From Ralstonia sp. UNC404CL21Col (GTDB lineage Bacteria > Pseudomonadota > Gammaproteobacteria > Burkholderiales > Burkholderiaceae), in contig NZ_KK211140.1 of assembly GCF_000620465.1 (NCBI RefSeq), positions 499,964-563,963 of the forward strand: DNA of 64,000 bases, in the 5' to 3' direction. Below, piece by piece: positions 1 through 9,352 of the stretch. Numbering within the stretch: the first letter of the stretch is position 1; each line of letters begins with the position of its first letter. A model generated the notes under the pieces. That model saw only the letters and a program-made list of their open reading frames with translations, was not told the DNA's origin and searched no databases. Position numbers and translations under genes: made by a program.

Positions 1-1
1 G

Positions 2-49
2 AATGACGAGTTTTTCCTGCTCGGCCGCGTGCCGCGCGAAAAGAAGTAG
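2..49 (+). CDS. C-terminal end of an unidentified protein (gene begins before the window)
   Basis: An open frame enters from the left edge and stops at the TAG at 47-49, giving the last 15 residues (NDEFFLLGRVPREKK). The tail is too short for me to assign a family. It is followed by the stop codon of the convergent LysR gene 15 bases later, and no terminator hairpin is visible between the two. Confidence 0.4.
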   Translation, partial: NDEFFLLGRVPREKK

Positions 50-63
50 GGTGCAGGCGGCGG

Positions 64-963
64 CTACGCCGTCAGCTCGCGCAGCGCTTCAAGCAACTTG
101 ACGGCGGGGCCGGGCAGGATGCCATGACGCCGCCGGAAGGCAGTGAGCGTGCGGCGCGCTGCCAAGCCCGGAATCGGCAGAGGTTCGATCACGCCGGCGC
201 GGCGCTCGGCGTCGATCATCGGTTCGGCCATCCAGCTCAGGAAACCCGAGCGCGCCACCAGGCTCTTGAGCGCCGTCACCGAGCGCGTTTCCACCACGAT
301 GTTCGGCAGACCCAGCCCGGCAGCCTCGAAGACCTGTCGCATGTGCTCGTACGGGCCGGTGCCGCGCGGTGGAACGGCCCACGGCGCCTCCAGCGTATCG
401 GCCAGCATCAGGCCGCGTCGGTGGCGCAGCGGGTGCTCCGGTGATGCGACCACGAAACTCGCATCCTCCCACCGGCAATCCGCGATGGCGATGATGTCCT
501 CGGTATCCGGCATCGCCATGGACAGCGCGAGGTCAATCTCGTGCTTGACGAGTCCCTCGGCCAGCCGGTCCCACACGCCCTCCAATATCTCCACGCGCAG
601 GTTCGGCCAGCGCGCCACCACGTTGCCCACGGCCAGCGGCAGGACGTAGCTTGCGATGCTGCCGACTGCGCCGACGCGAATCGTGCCCTTGGCAAGCCCG
701 CGCATGGCGTCGATCTCTTCCCGTGCGTAGTCCGCTTCGCGCTGCAGCAATGAGGCATGCGGCAGCAACGCCTGCCCGATAGCGGTCAGCTGCATGCCCT
801 TGGAGTGCCGCTCGAACAGCGGCGCACCGACTTCGTCTTCCAGACGCTTGATGATGCGGCTCAGTGCAGGCTGGGTGACGTGCAGGACGTCCGCGGCACG
901 CCCGAGGCTGCCGGCGGAAACGATGGTGGTGAAGGCGCGCAGTTGGCGCAGATCGAAGGCCAT
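64..963 (-). CDS. LysR-family transcriptional regulator, probably of the benzoylformate cluster
   Basis: The 299-residue product has a winged helix-turn-helix at about residues 3-62 (TQPALSRIIKRLEDEVG recognition region) and a periplasmic-binding-like effector domain from about residue 92 to the end. Both length and layout are normal for LysR regulators, which bind T-N11-A sites and respond to a small aromatic or organic ligand. The gene is divergent from the benzoylformate decarboxylase operon across a 92-bp gap. Regulation of that operon by this protein is the usual arrangement but is inferred from position. The start ATG at 961-963 is followed directly by the helix-turn-helix. The ligand cannot be read from sequence. 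Confidence 0.9.
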   Translation of the reverse strand: MAFDLRQLRAFTTIVSAGSLGRAADVLHVTQPALSRIIKRLEDEVGAPLFERHSKGMQLTAIGQALLPHASLLQREADYAREEIDAMRGLAKGTIRVGAVGSIASYVLPLAVGNVVARWPNLRVEILEGVWDRLAEGLVKHEIDLALSMAMPDTEDIIAIADCRWEDASFVVASPEHPLRHRRGLMLADTLEAPWAVPPRGTGPYEHMRQVFEAAGLGLPNIVVETRSVTALKSLVARSGFLSWMAEPMIDAERRAGVIEPLPIPGLAARRTLTAFRRRHGILPGPAVKLLEALRELTA

Positions 964-980
964 GCAAAAAGGTAATGACT

Positions 981-1010
981 TTGACAGAATAATTCAATAT
1001 CGCGTTAAGA
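981..1010 (+). promoter_or_regulatory. Candidate sigma-70 promoter for the benzoylformate operon
   Basis: A perfect TTGACA lies at 981-986. With an 18-bp spacer it is followed by TTAAGA at 1005-1010, a fair -10 match. It sits in the AT-rich intergenic region between the divergent LysR gene and the decarboxylase, where LysR sites are expected. Confidence 0.45.
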
Positions 1011-1055
1011 ACTACGGATTCCATACTGGCAGCCTGTTCCAAGGAGATGGCCCGT

Positions 1056-2645
1056 ATGACCCGCACCTCGCTCGCGCTGACTACCGTGCGCGACGCCACC
1101 ATCGAGCTGCTGCGCCGGCTCGGCATGACCCACGTATTCGGCAATCCCGGCTCGACCGAGCTGCCGATGTTTCGCGATTTTCCGGAGGACTTCCGCTACA
1201 TCCTGGGTTTGCAGGAAGCGGTGGTGGTGGGCATGGCAGACGGCTTTGCGCAGGCAACCGGCAACGCGGCGCTGGTGAACCTGCATTCGGCGGCGGGCGT
1301 GGGCAACGCCATGGGCAACATCTTTACGGCCTTCAAGAATCGCACGCCGCTTGTGATTACGGCGGGGCAGCAGGCGCGGTCCATCCTGCCGTTCGATCCA
1401 TTTCTCGCCTCCAACCAGGCGACGGAGCTGCCCAAGCCGTACGTCAAATGGAGCATCGAGCCGGCGCGCGCCCAAGACGTGCCGCTGGCGCTGGCCCGCG
1501 CGTATCACGTCGCGATGCAGGAGCCGCGCGGCCCGGTGCTGGTGTCGATTCCCGTGGATGACTGGGATCAGCCGACGGAGCCCGTCGCCGTGCATGAAGT
1601 CGCCTGCGAAGTACGGCCCGATCCGGTCACGCTGGCGCGCATCGGCGACCTGCTCGATGCGGCACAGCGGCCGGCGTTCGTGGTGGGCGCAGCGGTCGAT
1701 CGGGCTGGCGCCTGGGATGCCGTCGTGCAACTTGCCGAGACCCACAATGCGCGCGTGTTCACCGCACCGATGGCCGGGCGCGGCGCATTCCCTGAAGACC
1801 ACCGCCTGTTCGCCGGTTTCCTGCCCGCGATGCGCGAGAAGATCGTCAGCCTGCTGCAGGGGCACGACGTGGTGTTTGCACTCGGCGCACCGGCGTTTAC
1901 ATACCACGTGGAAGGGCACGGGCCGCACGCCCCGATTGGCGCGAAGCTCGTGCAGTTGATCGATGATCCGGCGACGGCTGCGTGGACACCCCAAGGCATT
2001 TCCGCCGTTGGCAACATCCGCCTGGGCGTGCTCGATTTGCTCGACCGCCCCGCACCGCCAGCGCGACCGGCGCCGCCGCTACGCGCCAAAGCGCCGCGCG
2101 CCGAGCCCGGTTGGCCCATGTCGGCAGCCTTCGTGTTGCAAACGCTCGACGCCGTACGCGGCGCGACAGACATCATCGTCGAAGAGGCCCCGAGCGCGCG
2201 GCCGGTCATGCAGGCCTATCTGCCGATGCGGCGCCCCGGCGGGTTCTACACGATGGATAGCGGCGGCTTGGGCTACGGCATGCCCGCTGCAGTCGGTGTT
2301 GCCTTGGCGACGCCTGGTACGCGCGTGATCGGTTTGATTGGCGATGGGTCGAGCATGTATTCGATCCAAGCGCTCCGGAGCGCGTCGCTGCTTGAACTTC
2401 CCATGACATTCGTCATTCTCAACAACCACCGCTATGCGGCTCTGCAGGAGTTCGCCCCGGTGTTCGGCTTTGCCGCCACCGACGTGGTACAGGGGACCGA
2501 CTTGAACGGTATCGACTTCGTCGGTCTGGCGCGCGCGATGGGCTGCACTGGCGAGCGCGTGAGCGACCCGCATGCGCTGGAAACCGTGCTGCGCACCGCA
2601 TTGCAATCCGCAGGACCAACCGTGATTGAAGTGGAGATTGCCTGA
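1056..2645 (+). CDS. mdlC: Benzoylformate decarboxylase (thiamine diphosphate enzyme)
   Basis: This 529-residue protein is a thiamine-diphosphate enzyme that converts benzoylformate (phenylglyoxylate) to benzaldehyde and CO2. It follows Pseudomonas putida MdlC closely. The catalytic Ser26, Glu47 and His70 of that enzyme correspond here to S33 (GNPGST), E54 (GLQEA) and H77 (NLHSAAG), a constant offset of seven. H284 in the FTYHVEG segment is the likely counterpart of His281. The cofactor motif GDGSS...LNN lies near residues 425-455. I prefer the ATG at 1056 because AAGGAG at 1041-1046 is well spaced from it but touches the upstream ATG at 1047. The stop overlaps the next start by one base (TGATG). 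Mandelate dehydrogenase and racemase genes are not seen. Related 2-keto acids could also be substrates. Confidence 0.88.
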   Translation: MTRTSLALTTVRDATIELLRRLGMTHVFGNPGSTELPMFRDFPEDFRYILGLQEAVVVGMADGFAQATGNAALVNLHSAAGVGNAMGNIFTAFKNRTPLVITAGQQARSILPFDPFLASNQATELPKPYVKWSIEPARAQDVPLALARAYHVAMQEPRGPVLVSIPVDDWDQPTEPVAVHEVACEVRPDPVTLARIGDLLDAAQRPAFVVGAAVDRAGAWDAVVQLAETHNARVFTAPMAGRGAFPEDHRLFAGFLPAMREKIVSLLQGHDVVFALGAPAFTYHVEGHGPHAPIGAKLVQLIDDPATAAWTPQGISAVGNIRLGVLDLLDRPAPPARPAPPLRAKAPRAEPGWPMSAAFVLQTLDAVRGATDIIVEEAPSARPVMQAYLPMRRPGGFYTMDSGGLGYGMPAAVGVALATPGTRVIGLIGDGSSMYSIQALRSASLLELPMTFVILNNHRYAALQEFAPVFGFAATDVVQGTDLNGIDFVGLARAMGCTGERVSDPHALETVLRTALQSAGPTVIEVEIA

Positions 2646-4129
2646 TGACCAATACGAACATTGCCCCGCTGGATGCGGCGCAGAACATCTCGATGCTGAT
2701 CAACGGCGAGCGTGTGCAGGCGGCCAATGGTGCGGTGTTCGAGCGGCGCAATCCGCTTGACGGCACCGTCGCCACGCGTGCGCCGGCCGCGACTGTGGAC
2801 GATGCCCGTCGCGCCGTCGACGCTGCCGCCGCAGCGTTCCCCACCTGGGCCGCAATAGGACCGACGGAGCGCCGCGCGCTGCTGATGCGCGCCGCACAAG
2901 CGCTTGAAGCCAAGGGCGAGGCATTTGCCACGGCGATGGCTGCCGAAACGGGCGCCTCCGCATTGTGGGCCGGCTTCAACGTGCATCTGGCCGCGAGCGG
3001 CTTGCAGGAAGCCGCCGCCATGGTCACGCAGATTGCGGGCGAGATCATTCCGTCTGACGTGCCCGGCAGTCTCGCCATGGGCGTGCGCCAACCGGCCGGC
3101 GTCGTGCTGGGCATCGCACCGTGGAATGCGCCGGTCATCCTGGCCGTGCGCGCCATTGCGTTGCCGCTGGCGTGTGGTAACACGGTCGTGCTCAAGGGCT
3201 CGGAAGTTTCGCCCGCCACGCACGGGCTCATCATTGAAGCCTTGCAAGAGGCTGGATTGCCAAACGGCGTCGTCAACTTCGTGACGAACGCCCCGGCCGA
3301 CGCGGGAGCAGTGGTGGAGGCGATGATCGCCCACCCGGCCGTGCGGCGCATCAACTTTACGGGCTCCACGCGCGTGGGCCGTATCATCGCGCAGACGTGC
3401 GCGACGTATCTGAAGCCCGCTGTGCTGGAACTTGGCGGCAAGGCACCGTTGCTGGTATTGGCGGATGCGGATATCGATGCTGCTGTCGATGGCGCGGCCT
3501 TCGGCGCGTTCGCCAATTCCGGCCAGATCTGCATGTCCACCGAGCGCATCATCGTCGACGACTCCATCGCCGATGCATTCGTCGCCAAGCTGGCTGCCAA
3601 GGCAGCAGCGCTGCCGTTGGGCGACCCGCGCAAGGGGCCGGCGGTGCTCGGTTCGGTGGTCGACATGAGCACGGTCGAACGCTGCAATCACCTCATCGAC
3701 GACGCACTCGCCAAGGGTGCGAAGCTGCTCTGCGGCGGCAAGGCGACCAGCACGCTGATGCCCGCCACGCTGCTCGACCACGTCACGCCCGACATGCTGA
3801 TCTACGCGGAGGAGTCGTTCGGCCCGGTCAAGGGCATTGTGCGCGTGAGCGGTGACGATGCCGCCATCGCCTGCGCGAATGACAACGCGTACGGCTTGTC
3901 GTCGGCCGTGTTCAGCCGCGACGTAGCCCGCGCCATGAACGTCGCGCGCCGCATCGAATCGGGCATCTGCCACATCAACGGGCCGACGGTACATGACGAA
4001 GCGCAGATGCCGTTCGGCGGCGTCAAGGCGAGCGGCTTTGGGCGTTTCGGCGGCCGCGCTGGCGTGGCGGAGTTTACGGAGCTGCGCTGGATGACGGTGC
4101 AGACCACGCCGCGCCATTACCCGTTCTGA
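2645..4129 (+). CDS. NAD(P)-dependent aldehyde dehydrogenase, probably benzaldehyde dehydrogenase
   Basis: The 494-residue product has the full aldehyde dehydrogenase architecture. The nucleophile is C296 (GQICMS), the general base is E262 (LELGGK), and the cofactor loop reads NFTGSTRVGR. It oxidises an aldehyde to the acid. Because its start overlaps the decarboxylase stop, benzaldehyde to benzoate is the obvious role, and translation is probably coupled. The vanillin/salicylaldehyde dehydrogenase-like branch fits better than the class 3 type of classical MdlD, but this is a judgement by eye. The gene is followed six bases later by the PanE-like reductase. Confidence 0.85.
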   Translation: MTNTNIAPLDAAQNISMLINGERVQAANGAVFERRNPLDGTVATRAPAATVDDARRAVDAAAAAFPTWAAIGPTERRALLMRAAQALEAKGEAFATAMAAETGASALWAGFNVHLAASGLQEAAAMVTQIAGEIIPSDVPGSLAMGVRQPAGVVLGIAPWNAPVILAVRAIALPLACGNTVVLKGSEVSPATHGLIIEALQEAGLPNGVVNFVTNAPADAGAVVEAMIAHPAVRRINFTGSTRVGRIIAQTCATYLKPAVLELGGKAPLLVLADADIDAAVDGAAFGAFANSGQICMSTERIIVDDSIADAFVAKLAAKAAALPLGDPRKGPAVLGSVVDMSTVERCNHLIDDALAKGAKLLCGGKATSTLMPATLLDHVTPDMLIYAEESFGPVKGIVRVSGDDAAIACANDNAYGLSSAVFSRDVARAMNVARRIESGICHINGPTVHDEAQMPFGGVKASGFGRFGGRAGVAEFTELRWMTVQTTPRHYPF

Positions 4130-4135
4130 GCCGCG

Positions 4136-5083
4136 ATGCCGATGAAGATCGCAATCCTCGGTGCGGGCGCGATGGGCTCGCTGTTTGGCGGGCTGCTGGC
4201 CGAGGCCGACCAGCACGTCACGCTGCTCGACATCAACGACGCGCACTTGCACGCCATCGCTGCACACGGTTTGCGGTTGGAAACCGATCGCGGCGATCGG
4301 CACGTGCGCAACCTCCAGGCGCTGCGTCCGGGCGATGCGGCAGAGGTGCCCGATTTGCTGATCGTCTTTACGAAGGCGATGCACACGCGTGCCGCATTGG
4401 CGAGCGTGCGTCATCTCATCGGCGCGTCAACGCATGTCCTGACGCTGCAGAATGGGCTCGGCAATGTGGAGGCGCTGGCGTCGACCGTGCCGGCGGAGCG
4501 CATCTTCGTCGGCGTGACGACGTGGCCAGCGGATCTTGCCGGGCCGGGCCACGTGCGTTCCCACGGCGCGGGCGTGATCCGCCTGATGACCGCAGACGGT
4601 GCGCCGCGTCCGATGTTGGCACGCGTGGTCGATACGCTCTGCGCCGCCGGTCTGAACTGCCAGGCCGATGCCAATGTGTGGGGCGCGGTGTGGGAGAAAG
4701 TCGCCTTCAACGCCGCGCTGAATCCGCTGTGCACCGTGCTGAATCAGCCCGTCGACGCGCTGGGCGCGATAGAAGACGGCCCCGCCTTGGCGTTGACCAT
4801 TGTGGGCGAAGTGCTGGCCGTGGCGCGCGCCAGCGGCGTTACGGTTGACGCCGCCAAGGTGAACGACAACGTGCGGCACGCCATCGTTGCGCATCGCGGG
4901 CACAAGCCGTCGATGCTGCAGGACGTGCTGGCCGGGCGGCCCACCGAGATCGAATCCATCAACGGCGCCGTGGTGGCGACGGCGCGCCGGCATGGCGTGC
5001 CGGTGCCGCACACCGAAACGTTGATGCAGCTTGTACGGCTGGTGCAGGTACAGGCGCAGGCCGCACACCAGCAGGAGCGTTAG
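4136..5083 (+). CDS. Ketopantoate reductase-like (PanE/ApbA family) oxidoreductase
   Basis: The 315-residue protein has an N-terminal Rossmann motif GAGAMG (residues 9-14) and a C-terminal ApbA domain. That domain contains the conserved WEKVAFNAALNP segment, with its catalytic lysine and asparagine, and the KPSMLQDV...EIESINGAVV segment, with the substrate-binding glutamate. Family members reduce 2-dehydropantoate with NADPH. In an operon with benzoylformate and aldehyde enzymes, reduction of another 2-keto acid is as likely as pantothenate synthesis. ATGs at 4136 and 4142 are both possible starts. The gene lies 6 bp after the aldehyde dehydrogenase in the same orientation. Confidence 0.8.
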   Translation: MPMKIAILGAGAMGSLFGGLLAEADQHVTLLDINDAHLHAIAAHGLRLETDRGDRHVRNLQALRPGDAAEVPDLLIVFTKAMHTRAALASVRHLIGASTHVLTLQNGLGNVEALASTVPAERIFVGVTTWPADLAGPGHVRSHGAGVIRLMTADGAPRPMLARVVDTLCAAGLNCQADANVWGAVWEKVAFNAALNPLCTVLNQPVDALGAIEDGPALALTIVGEVLAVARASGVTVDAAKVNDNVRHAIVAHRGHKPSMLQDVLAGRPTEIESINGAVVATARRHGVPVPHTETLMQLVRLVQVQAQAAHQQER

Positions 5084-5146
5084 CGGGCCGAGCGATCCAA
5101 GCTTTCATTCGATGGCGCGCAGACGCCACCTCAACGGAGACAAACC

Positions 5147-5233
5147 ATGATGAGCAGTTCCACATTGGTGAGCGCGACGCTGGTCTTGCGTTGCGCTTTC
5201 GCATGTTCGGCGTCCCAGCGGAGGCCGGCATGA
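5147..5233 (+). CDS. Possible 28-codon leader peptide coupled to the MFS transporter start
   Basis: ATG ATG at 5147-5152 follows GGAG at 5136-5139 and opens a 28-codon frame (MMSSSTLVSATLVLRCAFAC...). Its TGA overlaps the ATG at 5230 as ATGA. This could couple translation of the transporter to the leader, or it could be a chance frame. No attenuator hairpin is evident inside it. Confidence 0.3.
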   Translation: MMSSSTLVSATLVLRCAFACSASQRRPA

Positions 5234-6621
5234 GGCAGAACCCCACCACGGTCGATATCGGCACCGTCCTCGATGACGGGCCGTTTTCTCTCGCGCAGAA
5301 GATGGCGGTCCTGCTGGCGGCCTTCGCCATCGTCATGGACGGCTTTGATGGCCAACTGATCGGCTTCGCCATTCCCGTACTCATCAAGGAGTGGGGCATC
5401 ACGCGTAACGCGTTTGCGCCGGCGGTAGCTGCGGGCCTGATCGGCATGGGGCTGGGCAGCGCGCTGGCGGGCCTGTTTGCCGATCGCTTCGGGCGACGCT
5501 GGGCGCTGATCGGCAGCGTGTTTCTGTTCGGCGTGGCGACGTGCTCGATCGGCTTTGCGCCGAACGTTGCGACGATTGCCGCGCTGCGGTTTATCGCAGG
5601 CCTTGGCATTGGTGGCGCGCTGCCAAGCTCCACCACGATGACGGCGGAGTTCACGCCTGCGCGTCGTCGCACGCTGGCCGTGACGGCCACCATCGTCTGC
5701 GTGCCGCTGGGCGGGATGCTGGCGGGCCTGTTTGCGGGCCACGTGCTGCCGCTCTACGGCTGGCGCGGGCTGTTCTGGATCGGTGGCGCGCTGCCGCTGG
5801 TGCTTGGTTTCGTGCTCGTGGCGGCGCTGCCCGAATCGCCGCGCTTCCTGGCGCGCCGCCAATCGCGCTGGCCGCAGCTGGCGCAGTTGCTGTCGAAAAT
5901 GGAGCGCGATGTGCCCGGCAATGCCGTGTTTGCCGATGTGGCTGGCCAGAAGGTCATTCAACACGCGAGTTTCCGCTCGCTCTTCGCGCCTGGGCAGGCA
6001 CGCGACACGATGGCGCTCTGGGCAGCGTTCTTCATGTGCCTGCTGGCCGTGTACGCAGCGTTCAGCTGGCTGCCGACGATGTTGACTTCAGAAGGCCTGA
6101 GCGTAAGCGTGGCGGGCTCGGGGCTGACGGCGTACAACCTGGGCGGCGTGATCGGTGCGCTGGTCTGCGCGGTGACGATTGCGCGATGGGGTTCGCGTTG
6201 GCCGATGGCGCTGTGTTGCGTGGGCGCGGCCGCGAGCGCCTTTGCGCTGCAGGGCGTCGATGCCAAGCTGAACACCAACCTGCTGATCGTCGGCCTGGGG
6301 CTGCATGGGCTGTTCGTCAACGCCGTGCAATCGACGATGTACGCGCTGTGCGCCTATGTCTATCCGACGGCGGTGCGCGCCACGGGTACGGCGTTGGCAG
6401 TGGCATTCGGGCGGCTCGGCGCCATCCTCAGCGCGTTTGCTGGCGCGCTCGTCATCACCGCTGGCGGCTCGGTGGCCTATCTGGCCATGCTCGGGATCGT
6501 GATGCTGGTGGTACTGGCAGCGCTGCTCGCCATGCGCGAGCAGATTCCGCGTCTCGCGGAGCGTGCGAAAGCCCCCATGGCTGCCGTGCCGGTTTCGCAG
6601 GGCAGCCCGGTCAAGCCGTAG
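5230..6621 (+). CDS. MFS transporter of the aromatic acid:H+ symporter (AAHS) type
   Basis: The product is a 463-residue twelve-helix major facilitator. Near the N-terminus it carries the DGFDGQLIGFAIP segment typical of the PcaK/BenK aromatic acid symporters, and the loop 2-3 motif GLFADRFGRRW. It probably imports benzoylformate, mandelate, benzoate or a related aromatic acid into the cytoplasm for the preceding enzymes. I prefer the ATG at 5230 (MRQNPTTVDIG), which overlaps the stop of a short upstream frame. An in-frame TTG at 5191 and an ATG at 5203 are alternatives. The gene is convergent with rng, and no clear terminator lies between them. Confidence 0.85.
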   Translation: MRQNPTTVDIGTVLDDGPFSLAQKMAVLLAAFAIVMDGFDGQLIGFAIPVLIKEWGITRNAFAPAVAAGLIGMGLGSALAGLFADRFGRRWALIGSVFLFGVATCSIGFAPNVATIAALRFIAGLGIGGALPSSTTMTAEFTPARRRTLAVTATIVCVPLGGMLAGLFAGHVLPLYGWRGLFWIGGALPLVLGFVLVAALPESPRFLARRQSRWPQLAQLLSKMERDVPGNAVFADVAGQKVIQHASFRSLFAPGQARDTMALWAAFFMCLLAVYAAFSWLPTMLTSEGLSVSVAGSGLTAYNLGGVIGALVCAVTIARWGSRWPMALCCVGAAASAFALQGVDAKLNTNLLIVGLGLHGLFVNAVQSTMYALCAYVYPTAVRATGTALAVAFGRLGAILSAFAGALVITAGGSVAYLAMLGIVMLVVLAALLAMREQIPRLAERAKAPMAAVPVSQGSPVKP

Positions 6622-6643
6622 CTGACGGCCAGGGGGAGCAGCA

Positions 6644-8113
6644 CTACATCAGGATGATGTCGTACTGCTCCTGGCTGGCCGCCGACGATTCCACCTGCAG
6701 CGAAATCGGCTTGCCGATGAAGTCGCCCAGCATCGCAAGGTGCTGGCTTTCTTCTTCCAGGAACAGGTCGATCACCGACTGCGACGCAAGGATGCGGAAT
6801 TCGCGCGGATTGAACTGCCGCGACTCGCGCATGATCTCGCGCAGGATGTCGTAGCACACGGTGCGCGGTGTCTTCACCTGGCCCTTGCCCTGGCATACCG
6901 GGCACTGCTCGCACAGCACATGCGCGAGCGATTCGCGCGTGCGTTTGCGCGTCATCTCCACCAGCCCCAGCTGCGAGAAGCTGTTGACCGTGATGCGCGT
7001 GCGGTCGCGCGACAGCGCCTTGCGCAGTTCCGCCAGCACCGCATCGCGATGCTCGGCCGACTCCATGTCGATGAAGTCGATGATGATGATGCCGCCCAGG
7101 TTGCGCAGCCGAAGTTGCCGCGCGATGGTGTGCGCCGCTTCGAGGTTCGTCTTGAAAATCGTGTCGTCGAAGTTGCGCGCACCCACGTAACCGCCGGTGT
7201 TGACGTCGATCGTCGTCATCGCCTCGGTCTGGTCGATCATCAGGTAGCCGCCCGATTTCAGGTCGACCCGGCGCGACAGCGCGCGCTCGACTTCCGCCTC
7301 GATGTTGTACAAGTCAAAAATGGGCCGCTCGCCGGTGTAGTGCGTCAGACGCTCGACCACGGCCGGCGTGTATTCCTGTGCAAACTCGATGAGCTTCTGG
7401 TGGTTCTCGCGCGAATCGACCTGGATGCTGCGCGTTTCGTCCGTCACGAAATCGCGCAGCACGCGCTGGGCGAGGTTCAGGTCCTGATACAGGATCGACG
7501 GCGCGGGCAGGGTCGTCGCGTTGTGACGGATGGTCGCCCAGATCTTGCGCAGGTAAGCGACGTCGTTGGCGAGTTCTTCGTCGGTCGACTCCTCGGCGAT
7601 CGTGCGCACGATGAAGCCGCCGCGCTCTTCGACGGGCACCATGGCTGTCACGCGCGCACGCAGCGCTTCGCGCTCGGCCTCGTTGCCGATTTTCTGCGAG
7701 ATGCCGATGTGCGGGTCTTGCGGCAGATACACCAGCGTGCGGCCGGCAATGCTGACCTGCGTTGACAGCCGAGCGCCCTTGGTGCCGATCGGATCCTTGA
7801 TGACCTGCACCATCAGCGCCTGGCCTTCGAACAGCGTCTTCTCGATGGCGACCTGCGGGGTGGGCGGCGCGTCCTTGGCGTCGCGCGGGTGCCAGATGTC
7901 GGCAACGTGCAAGAACGCCGCGCGCTCCAGCCCGATATCGATAAAGGCCGACTGCATGCCGGGCAGCACGCGCACCACCTTGCCAAGGTAAATGTTGCCG
8001 ACCAGGCCGCGCGTCAGCGTACGCTCGATGTGAAGCTCTTGAACGGCGGCTTGCTGGACGATGGCCACGCGCGTTTCTTGCGGCGTGATATTGACGAGGA
8101 TGTCTTCGGACAT
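6644..8113 (-). CDS. rng: Ribonuclease G
   Basis: The 489-residue protein is an RNase E/G family endoribonuclease that matures the 5' end of 16S rRNA and decays some mRNAs. An S1-like RNA-binding domain occupies about residues 35-130 (LGKVVRVLPGMQSAFIDIG). The catalytic DNase I-like half includes IIIIDFIDM, whose acidic residue binds metal. The Zn-link pair appears as CEQCPVC near residue 405. The length matches RNase G rather than RNase E, since there is no long scaffold tail. It is the last gene of the yebC-to-rng minus-strand run and follows maf after 127 bp, in which I see only short GC-rich inverted repeats. Confidence 0.95.
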   Translation of the reverse strand: MSEDILVNITPQETRVAIVQQAAVQELHIERTLTRGLVGNIYLGKVVRVLPGMQSAFIDIGLERAAFLHVADIWHPRDAKDAPPTPQVAIEKTLFEGQALMVQVIKDPIGTKGARLSTQVSIAGRTLVYLPQDPHIGISQKIGNEAEREALRARVTAMVPVEERGGFIVRTIAEESTDEELANDVAYLRKIWATIRHNATTLPAPSILYQDLNLAQRVLRDFVTDETRSIQVDSRENHQKLIEFAQEYTPAVVERLTHYTGERPIFDLYNIEAEVERALSRRVDLKSGGYLMIDQTEAMTTIDVNTGGYVGARNFDDTIFKTNLEAAHTIARQLRLRNLGGIIIIDFIDMESAEHRDAVLAELRKALSRDRTRITVNSFSQLGLVEMTRKRTRESLAHVLCEQCPVCQGKGQVKTPRTVCYDILREIMRESRQFNPREFRILASQSVIDLFLEEESQHLAMLGDFIGKPISLQVESSAASQEQYDIILM

Positions 8114-8240
8114 GGAGAGGTACCAGGAGAGCGGGTTTCAGCACCCGCCTCTAGGCTTGATCGTATGCGCCCGAAGCGTGTCTTGAAACCGGCCCTCGCA
8201 CGCTGTCCGGTGCGTGCTTCAGCGGCCGGTCAGGGGCGAG

Positions 8241-8864
8241 TTACAGCGTGATGCCCGCCTGTGCGAGCAGTGCTGCGGTCTCGAACAAGGGTAGACCCAT
8301 GATACCCGAATAGCTTCCCGAGATATGGGCCACAAAGGCGGCTGCGCGGCCCTGGATGCCGTACGCGCCGGCCTTGCCGAAGGGCTCGCCGCTGCCGATG
8401 TAGTGGGCGATGTCGTTGTCTGTCAGCACCGCAAAGCGCACGTCGGAAATGGACAGCGCGTGCATCGGCGTGCCGCTGGCGGTGACGACCGTTACGGCGG
8501 TCAGCACACGGTGCTCGCGGCCGGACATCGCGCGCAGCATGCGGTGGGCATCGGCGGCGTCAGACGGTTTCCCGAGGATCTCGCCGCCCAGGCATACCGT
8601 GGTGTCCGACGTGAGGATCGGCAGGGCGGGCAGGTTGCGTGCGAGGCGGCGGCGCACCGCAGCCTGCGCCTTCAACGCGCAGACTCGCTGGACGTAGTCG
8701 TCGGGCGTCTCGCCGGGGAGCACGGCTTCCAGCGCTTCCGCATCTTCCTCGTCGCCGGCCAGCAGCAGCTCGAAGCGCGCGCCGATCTGGCGCAGCAGTT
8801 CCTGCCGGCGCGGGCTCTGTGAGGCGAGATAGAGGTGCGGCGCGCCGGGTGCATCCATGGTCAT
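8241..8864 (-). CDS. Maf-family nucleoside triphosphate pyrophosphatase
   Basis: The 207-residue protein has the Maf signature [18 protein letters not shown] at its N-terminus, the [16 protein letters not shown] catalytic loop and the [11 protein letters not shown] segment. Maf proteins hydrolyse canonical or modified nucleoside triphosphates such as dTTP, UTP or m7GTP to monophosphates, as a house-cleaning activity. The ATG at 8862-8864 overlaps the rlmH stop as ATGA, which makes it a better start than the ATG at 8900 inside rlmH. Coupled translation with rlmH is likely. Confidence 0.9.
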   Translation of the reverse strand: MTMDAPGAPHLYLASQSPRRQELLRQIGARFELLLAGDEEDAEALEAVLPGETPDDYVQRVCALKAQAAVRRRLARNLPALPILTSDTTVCLGGEILGKPSDAADAHRMLRAMSGREHRVLTAVTVVTASGTPMHALSISDVRFAVLTDNDIAHYIGSGEPFGKAGAYGIQGRAAAFVAHISGSYSGIMGLPLFETAALLAQAGITL

Positions 8865-9331
8865 ACGCGATGGTACGGGTGGTTCTGCGTGATGCTCCAC
8901 GCGCGATAGAGCTGCTCGGCCAGCAGCACGCGCACCATGCCGTGCGGCAGCGTCAGGCTCGACAGGCGGATCAGCGTGCGGGCTTTCGCCTTGAGCGCCG
9001 GGTCCAGCCCGTCCGCGCCGCCGATGACGAAGGCGATGTCACCGCCTTCCTGTTGCCATCCGGTGAGCGATTCAGCCAGCGCGACGGTGGTGAGGTCCTT
9101 GCCTCGCTCGTCCAGCGCGATCATGCGGCAACCCTTGGGCAGCGCGGCTTCAATGCGCGCGGCTTCGAGCTGCATGACGGTGGCGGCGGTGCGGCTGCCC
9201 GAGCGCTGCTCGGGCTTGATCTCGCGTAGTTCGATGCGCAGTTCGGGCGGCATGCGCTTGGCATACTCGGAGAAACCGTCCTCGATCCAGGACGGCATCT
9301 TGTGCCCGACGGCGACGATCAGCAACTGCAT
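8861..9331 (-). CDS. rlmH: 23S rRNA (pseudouridine1915-N3)-methyltransferase RlmH
   Basis: The 156-residue SPOUT methyltransferase methylates pseudouridine 1915 in helix 69 of 23S rRNA on assembled 70S ribosomes. The C-terminal knot motif [10 protein letters not shown] and the ending NHPYHRV, which carries residues used in catalysis, are both present, and the length is exactly that of the family. It lies 21 bp after rsfS, and its stop overlaps the maf start. The cluster pairs it with another ribosome factor, RsfS. Confidence 0.95.
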   Translation of the reverse strand: MQLLIVAVGHKMPSWIEDGFSEYAKRMPPELRIELREIKPEQRSGSRTAATVMQLEAARIEAALPKGCRMIALDERGKDLTTVALAESLTGWQQEGGDIAFVIGGADGLDPALKAKARTLIRLSSLTLPHGMVRVLLAEQLYRAWSITQNHPYHRV

Positions 9332-9352
9332 GGCGAGACAGCCTGCCCGACG

